Positions 9,140 to 19,458 are shown, numbered from the stretch's first letter. The stretch is DNA of 64,000 nt from Chitinilyticum piscinae (GCF_015223195.1 NZ_JADFUA010000002.1:62001-126000), one strand, 5' to 3'. The notes: generated by a model from the letters alone, not told the origin. A program made the numbers and translations.

Positions 9140-11265
9140 TGCGCCCCCTTCGGACCGGCAAAGCGGTAGGCAAGGCCGATAAAGACACTGCGCGGAGCGC
9201 CCGGCGTGTAGCTGTCCTGTGTATCCCCGTCATGTGCACCCATGCCCTTGTAGCTGCTGGCTGCCATCTCGGCGTAATGCACGTTGCCGAGATTGAGTGC
9301 CTGCGCCCAGAGGGTCCAGTTGTGCCACTGAAATTCGCTGCGCAGATTCAAGAGGGTATGCCCTGCATAGCTAACCATATTGCGGTTGTCCATCCAGTAC
9401 TTGCCAAGGTATGCAGTTTCCAGCGCGATCCTCAGCTGCGCGCTCGGGCGGTAGGCCAGTTCGAATGTTCCCTGCCAGCGCGGTGCCGCCGGAATATCCT
9501 TGCCGGCATAGTTTTCCACTGCGGAAGGCTGGTACTCAAGGTAGATGTGGCGGGCGTACTGACCAGCCAGTGCCGCGCTGAAGGATTCGGCAAACTGCCA
9601 GTTCACGCCCAGCTCGAGCCCCTCGTGGCGGGTGCGACCGGCGTTTCGCGGTTCGGAGCGCCCCGGTGCCAATGAATAGTTCACCAGTTCATCCTGGCCC
9701 TCGAGGCGGTAAATGGCCGCATCCAGCTTCAGGCCTGCCAGCGGCTGCAGGCGTAAACCCAATTCCAGCTGGTCAAAGGTGGCTGATTGCAGATCGGGTC
9801 GAACGGCACTGCCAAACAGGCTGCTGATTTCGGGTGGGGTAAAGCCGCGGCTGTAGCCTCCGTAGACAAACGCGGCCTTGCTGGCGGCCCAGGTGAAGCC
9901 GAACTTGGGCGAGGTCTGCGCGAAGGACTGGGTTTGCGAGGGCGCGCCGGTAGTGGCCGACGCTGGCAATGCGTTGGTGTAGTCGTAGCTGACACGATCG
10001 TAGCGCGCACCGGCATTGATGCCGAAATCCGGACTGATCTGGTAGCCGAAATCGGCATACAGGGCCGCGTTACCCAGATCGACGTGGTAGTCACGGCGCA
10101 CGGCGCCGGTCTGATAATCCAGGTATTTGCCGGTCAACGGGTCACGCCGGATGTTCAGATTGGTTTCGCTCTGATCGTTGGGGCTGCGTTCAAGCAGCGT
10201 GCCGAGCGTGGCTCTGAAATTCCCCCACTGCTGGCGATGAAAGGCCGACAGGCCCAGCGACTGGAAGCGGTTTTCCGTGGTGCGCCCGCGCGCGCTGTCC
10301 GGCCCGGTGTTGAAGATCAGATAGCTCGGCAGCTGGTCGGTGCGGTTGTTACGCACATACAGCGTCGCACTGCTGTATCCCTGAGGATTGAATTCACCCT
10401 CCAGTGTCGTGCTGGCGCGCAGTGCCGCGACATCGCGATAGGTAAAGCTCTGGTAGGAATAGCCCGGGCGGCTGTTGTAATCCGTTTCGTTTAGGCTGCC
10501 CGGCATATCGGTATCCAGCGCCGAATAGCTCAGCAGGTTTTTCCAGAGGATGGTGTCGCTGATCCAGTGATCGGCGCGCAAGGTCAGTGCGGATTTGTCC
10601 ATGCTGCTGTAGTCCTGCCAGCTGTTGCCGCGATGGGCGACGTAGCCGGCAATCCGCAGGCCGCTGTCATCCCGACTATTGCTCGCCGTGACATCCAGCC
10701 GGCGGTATCCCTGATTGCTGCCCTGGAAGCTGGACTCGAACAGCGGTGTGGTGGTGGGAGCCGCACTGGTGAAGTTGACTGCACCACCAACCGCGTTGCT
10801 GCCGTAAAGGCTGGATGCCGGCCCGCGCAGCACCTCGATGCCGCCAGCTGAGGGCAGATTGATTTCATAAAGCGCGTTGTGATTGAAGATACCCACCGGC
10901 CGGATCGGAATGCCATCTTCCAGATACTGGTAGACCGCCGAATAACTCATCGGCTGGCGGATGGACATGTTGTGCTGCTCGTTCCCCAGATCGGGCATGT
11001 GCACCCCGGGGATTTTGTCGAGCACCTGGCCGATAAAGGTTGGCTTGATTTCTATGATGGTTTTTTCGCTGATCAAACCGATCGAGATGGGGGCGGTCGC
11101 CAGCGGACCAGCTTCACGGGTAGCGGTGACGACTACTTCATCCAGAACGGTGGTGGGGTCTGCTTGCGCCAGCAGGGGTAGAGCTGCGAGAAATGCGCCA
11201 TACAACGGGCGCAGGCCAAGGATTGCCGGGCGATGGGGGCGGCGGAAAAGAGTAGTGCAAGTCAT
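9136..11265 (-). CDS. TonB-dependent outer-membrane receptor
   Basis: 709 residues with an N-terminal export signal, a TonB-box-like DEVVVTAT (about 42-49), a plug domain (PISIGLISEKTI to GIEVLRGPASSLYGSNAVGGAVNF) and a 22-strand barrel pattern ending in VFIGLAYRF. Such receptors import siderophores, metals or cobalamin using TonB energy. The coupled PepSY protein downstream and the DUF2946 gene upstream point to metal or metal-chelate uptake. I do not see motifs that fix the ligand: the copper-receptor signature is not evident. A GCCGCGC/GCGCGGC-type hairpin precedes the gene, but I did not recognise a Fur box or riboswitch. Confidence 0.88.
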   Translation of the reverse strand: MTCTTLFRRPHRPAILGLRPLYGAFLAALPLLAQADPTTVLDEVVVTATREAGPLATAPISIGLISEKTIIEIKPTFIGQVLDKIPGVHMPDLGNEQHNMSIRQPMSYSAVYQYLEDGIPIRPVGIFNHNALYEINLPSAGGIEVLRGPASSLYGSNAVGGAVNFTSAAPTTTPLFESSFQGSNQGYRRLDVTASNSRDDSGLRIAGYVAHRGNSWQDYSSMDKSALTLRADHWISDTILWKNLLSYSALDTDMPGSLNETDYNSRPGYSYQSFTYRDVAALRASTTLEGEFNPQGYSSATLYVRNNRTDQLPSYLIFNTGPDSARGRTTENRFQSLGLSAFHRQQWGNFRATLGTLLERSPNDQSETNLNIRRDPLTGKYLDYQTGAVRRDYHVDLGNAALYADFGYQISPDFGINAGARYDRVSYDYTNALPASATTGAPSQTQSFAQTSPKFGFTWAASKAAFVYGGYSRGFTPPEISSLFGSAVRPDLQSATFDQLELGLRLQPLAGLKLDAAIYRLEGQDELVNYSLAPGRSEPRNAGRTRHEGLELGVNWQFAESFSAALAGQYARHIYLEYQPSAVENYAGKDIPAAPRWQGTFELAYRPSAQLRIALETAYLGKYWMDNRNMVSYAGHTLLNLRSEFQWHNWTLWAQALNLGNVHYAEMAASSYKGMGAHDGDTQDSYTPGAPRSVFIGLAYRFAGPKGAQ

Positions 11266-11358
11266 GGTGACGGGGATTCCGGTTCTGGCCGCGAATAAGC
11301 GCGGCTAGCCTGCTGTATGGCAGGCAAAGGCAGTGGCGCTAACGTTGCGCCGGATGGG

Positions 11359-11745
11359 TCAGGCCGGAATCAGGGCTGGCGGGCCACGCGGAGGTGGCCG
11401 CACATGCGGCAAGCCTGCCGCTGCGGATACCTGCGGGGCAAGCGCAATATCCACCGTGCTGCAGGACAGACAGACAGGCAGCAGAGAGGCTGGAGGGGGC
11501 GCCGTAGCGTGGCTGGCCAATATCGCGCAGAGCGGGCACGGCAGCATTCCCTTTGCGGGAGACGGTTGAGCGGGCGCCGCTAGGCTGCCGGTATCGTCCC
11601 CCGACTTTGCCGTCGTACACCACGCCGGTGATACCGGACGCGCCATTGCTGCGGCATGCGCAAACGGCAGCAGCACGTGCAGCAGCATGGCCAGCATGGC
11701 CAGCCAGGCACGCGGGCGCAGCAAGGTGGGTGATGGACGAAGCAT
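11359..11745 (-). CDS. DUF2946-like small exported protein
   Basis: 128 residues from the ATG at 11745: a basic N-terminus, one strong hydrophobic segment (about 13-34, ending PFAHAAA) and a later motif LPCPLCAIL with a second cysteine pair further on (LPVCLSCS). This matches the DUF2946 family, short proteins commonly encoded beside TonB-dependent receptors and thought to be linked to metal uptake; no activity is established. An upstream in-frame ATG at 11775 is possible, but neither start has a good ribosome site. It lies 93 nt before the receptor on the same strand, probably in one operon. Confidence 0.55.
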   Translation of the reverse strand: MLRPSPTLLRPRAWLAMLAMLLHVLLPFAHAAAMARPVSPAWCTTAKSGDDTGSLAAPAQPSPAKGMLPCPLCAILASHATAPPPASLLPVCLSCSTVDIALAPQVSAAAGLPHVRPPPRGPPALIPA

Positions 11746-11911
11746 GGAGCGGCAATTAGTGAAAACCGGCCGCATGATACGGAACTATGACATGGGCAAC
11801 AAATGCAACAAGCGGAATTGGCCTCACGCGCTTGTTCTTTGCCTGTTGCAATGGCTTTGTTAATGGTATGGACACTCCCTTCTAAACCGGCGTAGCCGGA
11901 TCCAGACTGAA

Positions 11912-11934
11912 AGCCCGGTGCAATGCACCGGGCT
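11912..11934 (-). terminator. Terminator of the LPMO gene
   Basis: Perfect 10-bp arms AGCCCGGTGC and GCACCGGGCT with a 3-nt loop, with additional GGATCCAG/CTGGATC pairing outside. On the minus strand it comes 20 nt after the LPMO stop and is followed by a short T-containing stretch (CTTTCAG), so it is a moderate intrinsic terminator. Confidence 0.7.
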
Positions 11935-11954
11935 GGATCTGGTTGTTATGCGGA

Positions 11955-13535
11955 TTACTTGCAGCTGCCCAGGTCTTTCCACGGTCCCCACTGACCGGAG
12001 TCGGCGGGGTTGTCGCCAGTGATCCACCACTTGTTCTGGTAGTTGCGACCGTTGTAGGACACGGTAGTGCCCGCGCTGGCATACACCGTTTTGGCATCCC
12101 AGGCGGCGGCGCAGCTGCTGCTAGCCGGTGTTGGTGTTACTACCGGTGTTGCCGTTACAACTGGCGTTGCAGTCACCGCGGGCGTTGGTGTGGCGCTGGG
12201 TTTGACGGTCGGCATCGCGCTCGGCTGCAGGGTGGCCGTCGGCTGTGGCGTGCTGCTCGGGGCCGGTGTCACGGTCGGTGAGCTCGCGCAGGTTCCGACT
12301 TGTTTCCAGGCCCCCCATTGCTGGCTGCCCGGAACTTCCCCGCGCACCCACCAGCTGGCCTGCCAGATCTTGCCGTTATAGCTGGCCTGGCTGCCACCAG
12401 TGTAATCCTTGCCGGCATCCCAGGCGGCCGGGCAGCTGCCGGCGGGAGTTGGTGTTACCAGCGGAGTTGGGGTGCCGGTAACGACCGGTGTGGGCGTCGG
12501 GGTAATGGCTGGCGTCGGCGTGACGGTCGGTGTGGTGCTGGGCTTGGTAGTCGGTGTTGGTGTGCTGGCAACCGGGCCCTGAATGTCGACCCGGAAGGTG
12601 TAGCTTGCCCCATTGCGGCTGTAAACGTGATTGTCCTGTGCATTTTGCACGGCGATCACGCTGCCATTGCCTTGCAGCAGGCCGATGCTGACGTAGCGTG
12701 ATGTGCCATTGATTTTCTGTGCGAGGAAATACGGCCAGTTGACTGCCAGAGCGGTGTTCTGGCCGGTCTGGTTGTCAAAGCCGACGGTCAGCTCGGTGCT
12801 TTCCAGGTCGACCCCCTGGGCATCGAACAGGCGGAAAATCACTTTGCTGTTCTCGGTGAGATCCTGGAAGGCACGAATTTGCCCCAGATCCTTGAAGGTG
12901 GATACCGCACCGGAGAAGTTCACGTCCGAACAGGAATAGAAGGCTTCGGCACTGTCGCTACGCTGCCAGGTGGCATAGATGATGTGCTGGCCGGATTTCT
13001 TCGGCAGCGGGCAGGTCAGCTTGTAGGTCTTGTCGGCATTGACCGGGATATTGCCCAGTGTGCAGAAGCGTTCCAGGTCGGACCATTTCAGTGGCTGGGT
13101 CGGATTCCAGCCATCACGGGTCACATACAGTGCCCATTCCTTGGTCTGGTGGGGCGCTGGTGCCTTGAAGATGAAGTCGTACTGGCCGTTGGCGTTGGGC
13201 GCAATTGGCGTAGTCGGCCAGTCGGTACGGGCCTGATTCAGGCCGGCATAGTTCGATTTGCCGCCGGCGCAAAGCTGGCCATCGGGAACAAAGGCCTGAT
13301 GGTCACCGTTGGGTAGCTGGTTGACCCCCGACCAGTCATACAGCATCTGCGGGCCGGATTGGGCCACTGCTGCTTGGCAGGCGGCGGATTTGGGGGCTTC
13401 GGGGCCTTCGTTGAAGCATTGCAAGATACGGCTGATCGGGTCAGCCATGGTGCCGTGCGCCAGTGCGGCGCCGGACCAGGTCAAGGCAAGTGCGCCACCC
13501 AGCAGGGCGGTGCGGATCGGATTGCTCCTCATCAT
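11955..13535 (-). CDS. AA10 lytic polysaccharide monooxygenase with two CBM5/12 modules
   Basis: 526 residues. After the signal peptide (1-26) the mature protein begins with His27 (HGTMADPISR), half of the copper histidine brace; the second brace histidine is in NGDHQAFVPDGQLCAGG. The AA10 domain runs to about residue 215, then a GbpA-like beta domain (about 216-325), a Thr/Pro linker, a CBM5/12 module (SCPAAWDAGKDY to KQVGTC), a second linker and a C-terminal CBM5/12 (CAAAWDAKTVY to KDLGSCK). Family members cleave crystalline chitin oxidatively. The second ATG of the ATGATG start (13532) has the better spacing from GGAG. The modules closely resemble those of the two chitin genes at 58-63 kb. 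Confidence 0.93.
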   Translation of the reverse strand: MMRSNPIRTALLGGALALTWSGAALAHGTMADPISRILQCFNEGPEAPKSAACQAAVAQSGPQMLYDWSGVNQLPNGDHQAFVPDGQLCAGGKSNYAGLNQARTDWPTTPIAPNANGQYDFIFKAPAPHQTKEWALYVTRDGWNPTQPLKWSDLERFCTLGNIPVNADKTYKLTCPLPKKSGQHIIYATWQRSDSAEAFYSCSDVNFSGAVSTFKDLGQIRAFQDLTENSKVIFRLFDAQGVDLESTELTVGFDNQTGQNTALAVNWPYFLAQKINGTSRYVSIGLLQGNGSVIAVQNAQDNHVYSRNGASYTFRVDIQGPVASTPTPTTKPSTTPTVTPTPAITPTPTPVVTGTPTPLVTPTPAGSCPAAWDAGKDYTGGSQASYNGKIWQASWWVRGEVPGSQQWGAWKQVGTCASSPTVTPAPSSTPQPTATLQPSAMPTVKPSATPTPAVTATPVVTATPVVTPTPASSSCAAAWDAKTVYASAGTTVSYNGRNYQNKWWITGDNPADSGQWGPWKDLGSCK

Positions 13536-13623
13536 TCACTCCAGTCGTTGTGGTGTTGGCCGTGGCTGCGCACCATCCCGGTCTTGGCCGGTTCGCACCC
13601 GCCTGGGGCGGGCTGCTGCAGTC

Positions 13624-13663
13624 TTCGCTGCGCTGGCGAATGTAGCATTGCCAGCGCAGCGAA
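13624..13663 (-). promoter_or_regulatory. 14-bp inverted repeat upstream of the LPMO gene
   Basis: Perfect arms TTCGCTGCGCTGGC (13624-13637) and GCCAGCGCAGCGAA (13650-13663) with a 12-bp spacer. It lies between the end of rph (46 nt away) and the LPMO start (89 nt away), both on the minus strand. No T-tract follows. It may be the rph terminator or an operator/5' leader hairpin for the LPMO; the sequence does not decide. Confidence 0.5.
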
Positions 13664-13708
13664 TTCAAGCAATTGTCATTGAAAATGAATGATTTAGAGA
13701 AGGCTGAT

Positions 13709-14425
13709 TTAGCTGGCGAGAGCCGCCTGCTGCTGGGCGAGCAGCTCGCGGATACCCGCCTCGGCCAGATCGAGCAGGGCGTTGAGCTCCTGCCGCGAGA
13801 ACGGGGCGCCTTCGGCGGTGCCCTGGACTTCGACGATGCCGCCTGACGCGGTCATCACCACGTTCATGTCGGTGTCGCAGGCCGAGTCTTCCGGGTAGTC
13901 CAGATCCAGCACCGGGGTGCCTTCGAACACGCCCACCGAAATGGCGGCAACGGCTTCGCGGATTGGCGATTCGGTCAGTTTGCCGGCGGCGATCAGGCCG
14001 CTGATCGCATCGCAAAGTGCGACAAAGGCGCCGGTAATGCTGGCGGTGCGGGTTCCGCCGTCGGCCTGGATGACATCGCAATCAATGACGATCTGGCGTT
14101 CGCCGAGTTTTTCCAGGTCGACCACGGCACGCAGCGAACGGCCGATCAGGCGCTGGATTTCCTGTGTGCGGCCGGATTGCTTGCCGCTGGCGGCTTCGCG
14201 CTTCATGCGGCTGCCGGTCGAGCGCGGCAGCATGCCGTATTCGGCGGTTACCCAGCCCTGACCCTTGCCCTTGAGAAAGCCCGGTACGTTTTCTTCGACA
14301 CTGGCGGTGCAGATGACCTTGGTATCACCGAATTCGACCAGCACACTGCCTTCGGCATGACGGGTGTAATGGCGGGTAAGGCGGACGGGGCGCAATTGCG
14401 CAGGCTGGCGGCCGGATGGGCGCAT
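13709..14425 (-). CDS. rph: Ribonuclease PH
   Basis: 238 residues, the normal length. It begins [27 protein letters not shown] and carries the RNase PH signature [15 protein letters not shown] plus the phosphate-site region [16 protein letters not shown] and [18 protein letters not shown]. The enzyme trims the 3' ends of tRNA precursors phosphorolytically as a hexamer in the cytosol. GGAG precedes the ATG at proper spacing. No frameshift is seen. The upstream neighbour on the same strand is the kinase-like gene, 151 nt away with a 49-bp element between. Confidence 0.97.
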   Translation of the reverse strand: MRPSGRQPAQLRPVRLTRHYTRHAEGSVLVEFGDTKVICTASVEENVPGFLKGKGQGWVTAEYGMLPRSTGSRMKREAASGKQSGRTQEIQRLIGRSLRAVVDLEKLGERQIVIDCDVIQADGGTRTASITGAFVALCDAISGLIAAGKLTESPIREAVAAISVGVFEGTPVLDLDYPEDSACDTDMNVVMTASGGIVEVQGTAEGAPFSRQELNALLDLAEAGIRELLAQQQAALAS

Positions 14426-14514
14426 GGGTAACTCCAGGTCAGTGAATGCGGCGATTATAGGCGCAGGCAGGCGGTTTGCGCGGCCTGCTCAATGATCGGT
14501 CTGTATACATTGGC

Positions 14515-14563
14515 AGGTATGTCGCTATAGCCCTTTTTACGAATTATTCCTGAGTGTATACCC
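14515..14563. repeat. 49-bp element, copy 2
   Basis: Starts AGGTATGTCGC (first base deviates from GGGTAT) and ends GTGTATACCC at exactly 49 bp. AT-rich interior with TTTTTACGAATTATT. It begins 13 nt downstream of the stop codon of the minus-strand kinase-like gene. The left end shares TATGTCGCTAT with copy 3. Confidence 0.65.
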
Positions 14564-14576
14564 ATGCGTTGATCGG

Positions 14577-15245
14577 CTAGCGCTGGTGGCCAAATAGCTT
14601 GCGGAGCTTGCGGTAGCCCCGACGCAGGGTGTTGAGCAGCCAGAGCGGTAGCGGCACCGGGTCATCGAGCAGCAGTGGGGCGTACAACCAGTCGTAAACC
14701 TTGCGGAAGTCGCTCCAGCGCTGGCATTCACCGTTCTTGTAGAAGTCCGAGATATCGACGATGTAACCGCGGCCATCACGCTGCATTACGTTCTTGGCAT
14801 GCACGTCGTGCGGGTTGAGTTGGCGCTCGCTCGCCCAGGTCAGTGCTGCATCGATGTCGGCGACACACTGGCGGGTGATCGGGGTGCCATCCAGGCAGCA
14901 CTGCCACAGCGTTTTGCCGTAAATGCGGCGCAGTACCAGATAGTCCGCACCGACATGATAGGCCCGCGAATATGCCGGATGCTCGCCCAGCCGGGCGTAG
15001 ACACCGGCTTCTTCCGCCAGGCCGGGGCGACCCGGGGCGTAGCGCTTGACGACGAAATCCGGGTAATCCGGGTGGGTGACAACCGCCGCGTAGTTGCCGC
15101 AACCCAGCAGCTGCCATGGTGCCGGTAGCGCAGTCACCTGCACCGGTTCGTGCTCGTCGAGGCTGTGCAGTCGCCAGGCCGGCAGCAGCGTGGTGTCGAT
15201 CAATGCCAGGAAACCTGCGGGCAGTGGGGGCGGGGATTCGATCAT
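14577..15245 (-). CDS. Small protein-kinase-like protein
   Basis: 222 residues with a kinase-fold pattern: glycine-rich loop [11 protein letters not shown] followed by VVKRY (ATP-anchoring lysine, about residue 68), a catalytic-loop equivalent [11 protein letters not shown] (about 143-153) and a metal-binding VDISDF in place of DFG. This resembles the small stand-alone Ser/Thr or sugar kinases of proteobacteria (RIO/KdkA/WaaP-like folds); the substrate is unknown. The basic C-terminus ([15 protein letters not shown]) could contact membrane or nucleic acid. No clear ribosome site stands before the ATG. It is divergent from hisC, sharing a roughly 90-nt promoter region. Confidence 0.6.
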   Translation of the reverse strand: MIESPPPLPAGFLALIDTTLLPAWRLHSLDEHEPVQVTALPAPWQLLGCGNYAAVVTHPDYPDFVVKRYAPGRPGLAEEAGVYARLGEHPAYSRAYHVGADYLVLRRIYGKTLWQCCLDGTPITRQCVADIDAALTWASERQLNPHDVHAKNVMQRDGRGYIVDISDFYKNGECQRWSDFRKVYDWLYAPLLLDDPVPLPLWLLNTLRRGYRKLRKLFGHQR

Positions 15246-15334
15246 ATGTAAGCGTATGTGCCGGGGATGCCGGCGGGGTGGGCTTTCTTGTTAAGATTGG
15301 GGCTGATTCTAACCCCAAGCCGCGAGAGCCGCCC

Positions 15335-16396
15335 ATGAGCCAGTTCTGGAGCAAGATCGTACACACGCTGACACCGTATGTGCCTGGCGAACAGCCCAAG
15401 CTGACCAATCTGATCAAGCTGAACACCAACGAAAACCCCTACGGCCCGTCGCCGAAAGCGCTGGCCGCCATGCAGGCGCAGATTGCGGACACACTCAAAT
15501 TGTATCCGGATGCCGCCAGCACGCCGCTGCTGCAGACCATTGCGCAGCATTACGGGGTGCCGGTGGATCATGTGTTCGTGGGCAATGGCTCGGATGAAGT
15601 CCTGGCCTTGCTGTTCCCGGCGCTCTTGAAACACGATGCACCGCTGCTGTTCCCCGACATTACCTACAGCTTCTACCCGGTGTATTGCGGGCTGTATGAG
15701 ATCAATTACCAGACCGTGCCACTGAATGCACGCTTCGAAATTGATGTGGCCGATTATGACCGGCCCTGCGGTGGCATCATCTTCCCGAATCCGAACGCAC
15801 CGACCGGCGTTGGCTTGCCGCTGGCCACCATCGAGGAATTTCTCAAGCGCCATGCCGATTGCGTGGTGGTGGTGGACGAAGCCTATATCGACTTCGGTGG
15901 CGAGACGGCCGTCAGCCTGGTAGCGCAGTACCCGAACCTGCTGGTGGTGCAGACGCTGTCCAAGTCGCGCTCGCTGGCCGGCCTGCGTGTCGGTCTGGCC
16001 ATCGGTCAACCGCACCTCATCGAGGCGCTGGTGCGCGTGAAGGACAGCTTCAACTCCTATCCGCTGGATCGTGTGGCGCAGGCCGGTGCGGTGGCGGCCT
16101 TCGAGGACGTGGCTTACTTTGACGACACCCGTAGCAAGGTGATCGCCACGCGCGAGTGGTTCACCGCTGAGCTGGCGCAACTGGGCTTCGAAACCTTGCC
16201 GTCGCAGGCCAATTTCGTGTTTACCCGCCACCCGCAGCACGCCGCCGCCGAGCTGGCCACCGCCTTGCGCGAGCGCAGCATCATCGTGCGCCATTTCAAG
16301 CGCCCCGAGCGTATCGCACAATTCCTGCGCATCACCATCGGCACGCCGGAAGAGTGCGCGGCACTGGTCACTGCGCTGAAGGAGATCCTGGCATGA
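15335..16396 (+). CDS. hisC: Histidinol-phosphate aminotransferase
   Basis: 353 residues. [15 protein letters not shown] at the N-terminus, [22 protein letters not shown] and [17 protein letters not shown] (Schiff-base lysine) define HisC. It converts imidazole-acetol phosphate to histidinol phosphate with glutamate and PLP. The ATG at 15335 matches the family start; frame upstream of it is not conserved sequence. Its stop overlaps pdxJ (ATGA). No other his gene is next to it, so it may be a second, broad-range aromatic/histidinol-phosphate paralogue. Confidence 0.95.
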   Translation: MSQFWSKIVHTLTPYVPGEQPKLTNLIKLNTNENPYGPSPKALAAMQAQIADTLKLYPDAASTPLLQTIAQHYGVPVDHVFVGNGSDEVLALLFPALLKHDAPLLFPDITYSFYPVYCGLYEINYQTVPLNARFEIDVADYDRPCGGIIFPNPNAPTGVGLPLATIEEFLKRHADCVVVVDEAYIDFGGETAVSLVAQYPNLLVVQTLSKSRSLAGLRVGLAIGQPHLIEALVRVKDSFNSYPLDRVAQAGAVAAFEDVAYFDDTRSKVIATREWFTAELAQLGFETLPSQANFVFTRHPQHAAAELATALRERSIIVRHFKRPERIAQFLRITIGTPEECAALVTALKEILA

Positions 16397-17124
16397 GCGA
16401 TTGCAAGCTGTCGGTGAACATCAACAAGATCGCCACGTTGCGCAATGCGCGTGGTGGGGACAATCCGAATGTGGTCGAGGCGGCCATCCGCATCCAGCAA
16501 TTCGGCGCGCAGGGCATCACTGTGCATCCGCGCCCGGACGAGCGCCACATCAAGTACGCCGACGTGCGCGAACTGCGCCCGGTGGTGAATACCGAGTTCA
16601 ATATCGAGGGTTATCCAAACGAGGAGTTCATCGCGCTGGTGCTGGAGGTGCGGCCGGAGCAGGTGACGCTGGTGCCCGATCCGCCCGAGGCGCTGACCAG
16701 CAATACCGGCTGGGATTGCGTGACGCATCAGGCCTATCTGCAGCAGGTGATTGCGCGCTTCAAGGCGGCCGGCATTCGCACCTCGATCTTTCTGAATGCA
16801 GAGGTGGTGCAGGTATACGCAGCCAGGCAAACAGGTACGGATCGTATCGAGCTATACACCGAGCCGTATGCCGCGCATTACGCGGAAGATCGCGTCGCGG
16901 CCATCGCGCCCTTTGTTGCCGCCGCGCGCGCTGCGCAGGAAGTGGGGCTGGCGCTCAACGCCGGCCATGACCTGAGCCTGGAAAACCTTGCCTATTTCGC
17001 GCAACAAGTGCCTGGGCTGAAGGAGGTGTCGATCGGGCACGCGCTGATTGCCGATGCACTGTATCTGGGTCTGGAAGAAACGGTGCGCCGCTATCGCGCG
17101 GCGCTGGCGGTCGAAACGGTCTGA
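16393..17124 (+). CDS. pdxJ: Pyridoxine 5'-phosphate synthase
   Basis: 243 residues. [39 protein letters not shown] and [12 protein letters not shown] are the signature segments of PdxJ, a TIM-barrel enzyme that joins 1-deoxyxylulose 5-phosphate and 3-amino-2-oxopropyl phosphate to make vitamin B6. The ATG overlaps the hisC stop by 4 nt, so PLP synthesis and a PLP enzyme are translationally coupled. The [14 protein letters not shown] variant differs from the [13 protein letters not shown] form of E. coli. The 3' end overlaps the convergent histidine kinase gene by 34 bp. Confidence 0.96.
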   Translation: MSDCKLSVNINKIATLRNARGGDNPNVVEAAIRIQQFGAQGITVHPRPDERHIKYADVRELRPVVNTEFNIEGYPNEEFIALVLEVRPEQVTLVPDPPEALTSNTGWDCVTHQAYLQQVIARFKAAGIRTSIFLNAEVVQVYAARQTGTDRIELYTEPYAAHYAEDRVAAIAPFVAAARAAQEVGLALNAGHDLSLENLAYFAQQVPGLKEVSIGHALIADALYLGLEETVRRYRAALAVETV

Positions 17125-19400
17125 GTGCCGGGTTGATGTCGGGGCAGGGTCAGTGTGAAGCAGGCCCCGCCACCGGCCAGATTGTGTGCCAGTAGCGAGC
17201 CGCTGTGTGCTGCGGCGATTTCGCGGCAGATCGCCAGTCCCAGCCCTGTGCCGCCGTAGTGGTGTTGGTCGGACTGGTAGAAGGGTTCGAAAATCTTCGG
17301 CAGATCGGCTTCCGGAATGCCGGTGCCGTGGTCAATGACGCTGAGGGTCAGGGTCACATCGCTATCCTGCAATTGAACCTGGATGGCGCCATTTTTCTGG
17401 CTGAACTTGATGGCATTGGACAGCAGGTTGCGGATGATCTGCTCGATTCGTCCGCCATCGCAATCAAGCAGGCTGTCAGAACAACGGTTGAGAAGGTCGA
17501 TGCTGATCTGCCGGTTGCGCGCCAGTGCAGTGATTTCGCTGCAGACGACTTCGCAGAGTTGTGCCAGATCGTGTCGGGAAAAACTGAAGCTCATTTTGCC
17601 GGCGCTGACCTTGGTGATGTCGAGCAGGTCGTTGACCTGCTCCAGCATGCGCTGGCCGGATTCGACAATATTGCTGAAGTAGCGGTTGAGTTGTTCCTGG
17701 CTGGCAAATGCCAGTTTGTCCTGTCCCAGCCGGGCAAAGCTGAGAATCGCGTGCATCGGCGTGCGCAGTTCGTGCGAAACGCGGGAAATGAACTGGGTCT
17801 TGGCCTGATTGGCCGCTTCGGCATGGTCGCGGGCTTCTTCCAGTTCACGGGTTTTCTGGTTCAGCGCGGCCTGCAGGCGGCGCTGTTCCAGAATGCCCAG
17901 CGCGCGCAGCGTGATGATGCCGACCTGATTGGCGTACTGTACTTCTTCCAGCAACCAGTTGTGCTGGCGCTGGACGTGTTCGAACAGCAACATCCCCAGG
18001 CGTGCCCCGTTCTGCTGCAAGGGGATGATCAGCAGCGATTTGATGCCCAGTGGCGCCAGGTGCTCGGCATAGACCGGCTGCAGCGCGAGATGATGCGCCG
18101 CAGTATGCGCGACGAGTGCACTGCCACTGGCCAGCAGGGTATTGAGCTCGGCGCTTGATCTGATATCCCAGTCCGGCAGCCGGAAGCGCGCTGGCGGACT
18201 GCGCAGCTGGCAACTCATTTGCTCGCGATGCGGGTCATTGAGCCAGAGCGATACCGCGTTGCAGGGGACAATTTCGCGGGCGCGCCGGCACAGCAGCTGG
18301 GCAATGTCGGTCATTTCACCCTGGAACAGCATCGGTTCCGCCGCCAGCTGCAGCAGGCGCCGTTCGGGGCTGATGCGAATGCCTGCCAGGTCTTCCAGCG
18401 CGCGCAGATCCCAGGGATTGCCGCTGTGGTGACTGATGGCCTGTTCGAGTTGTGTCGCCTGCCGTTCGCTGGCCAGAGCCTGCGCATATTGCCCGTCGGC
18501 TTCGGCCAGTTCGGCAATCAGGCGGTGACAGGCCAGCTCCACATGGCGCGCTCCCGCGCGCAGTGCGCTGGCCAGGCCTTCTTCGGCGTGTCGCCGTGCG
18601 GCACTGCTGTCTCCGCAGTGCTTGGCCATGCGGGCCTGATTGATGTGCACATTGGCCAGCCCCCACCAGTGCGCCGCACTGTGGCACAGCCGCTGCGCAT
18701 CGGCCAGACCTTGCCGCGCAGCATCCAGCAGTCCTTCCTGCAGATCGACTTCGGCCAGCCGGAAGAGTGCTTCACCTTCGTCATCGCGATGCTCCAGCTG
18801 CCTGCTCAGCAGCAGGGCCTGCTGGTAATTGCTGCGCGCCTCCCCGAGCCGCCCGAGGCGGTACTGGCTGTAGCCGAGGTTGAGCTGCATGTTCAGCTGC
18901 AGCTCGGGGTCGGCCAGATCGGCGGCGCGCCGGCTGGCTTCCTCATGCAGGGTGCAGGCGGTGGCGTGGTCGCCGAGGCCGTCGTAAATCTGGGCGATCC
19001 CCGCATCGATGTGCGCCCAGCTGAGGCGATCACCGCACTGGATCGCGCATTCACGTGCCAGAATCCAGGACTGCAGGGCATTGCGGTACTCGGCGCGGGT
19101 GTAATAGGCGCGGCCGATCACATGCAGCAGTGCAGCCTGCTCGTGCAGCTGCAGGCGTTCCTGGGCGAGCTGCAGTCCTTCATGCAGCAGGTCAATATCG
19201 CTGTCGGGGTAGCCGCGCTGATCGATCAGGCGGGCATACAGCACGGTTAGTGCAATAAAAGCCGCATCGTCGCCACTGCCCCGGGCCTGTTCCAGTGCGG
19301 CCAGGCAGTGCTCGTAGGCAAGCCCCCGCTGCTGGTGGGCGAGCTCGCTGATCTGGTCGATCTGATCGCGCAGCGAAGGAAGGGGAGCATTATCGGACAT
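17091..19400 (-). CDS. Soluble TPR-GAF sensor histidine kinase
   Basis: 769 residues from the ATG at 19400 (a TTG nine codons upstream is an alternative). About residues 20-330 are TPR-like helical repeats; a GAF-like domain follows (about 345-510), then a coiled linker, HisKA with [14 protein letters not shown] (phospho-acceptor H543), and HATPase_c with [18 protein letters not shown] and [12 protein letters not shown]. There is no transmembrane segment, so it senses a cytoplasmic cue. No response regulator is adjacent: it is an orphan kinase. The gene ends within the last 34 bp of pdxJ on the other strand. Confidence 0.88.
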   Translation of the reverse strand: MSDNAPLPSLRDQIDQISELAHQQRGLAYEHCLAALEQARGSGDDAAFIALTVLYARLIDQRGYPDSDIDLLHEGLQLAQERLQLHEQAALLHVIGRAYYTRAEYRNALQSWILARECAIQCGDRLSWAHIDAGIAQIYDGLGDHATACTLHEEASRRAADLADPELQLNMQLNLGYSQYRLGRLGEARSNYQQALLLSRQLEHRDDEGEALFRLAEVDLQEGLLDAARQGLADAQRLCHSAAHWWGLANVHINQARMAKHCGDSSAARRHAEEGLASALRAGARHVELACHRLIAELAEADGQYAQALASERQATQLEQAISHHSGNPWDLRALEDLAGIRISPERRLLQLAAEPMLFQGEMTDIAQLLCRRAREIVPCNAVSLWLNDPHREQMSCQLRSPPARFRLPDWDIRSSAELNTLLASGSALVAHTAAHHLALQPVYAEHLAPLGIKSLLIIPLQQNGARLGMLLFEHVQRQHNWLLEEVQYANQVGIITLRALGILEQRRLQAALNQKTRELEEARDHAEAANQAKTQFISRVSHELRTPMHAILSFARLGQDKLAFASQEQLNRYFSNIVESGQRMLEQVNDLLDITKVSAGKMSFSFSRHDLAQLCEVVCSEITALARNRQISIDLLNRCSDSLLDCDGGRIEQIIRNLLSNAIKFSQKNGAIQVQLQDSDVTLTLSVIDHGTGIPEADLPKIFEPFYQSDQHHYGGTGLGLAICREIAAAHSGSLLAHNLAGGGACFTLTLPRHQPGTQTVSTASAAR

Positions 19401-19458
19401 GGCGATGGCATAAGAATCCTGCTGCAAGCATAGCAGGCTTGCCCCGCCGGTGGGCGGC

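Noticed and set aside
9787-10494. 235-codon plus-strand frame inside the TonB receptor gene
   Set aside because: Opposite-strand shadow of a well-supported receptor; no ribosome site and no recognisable fold.
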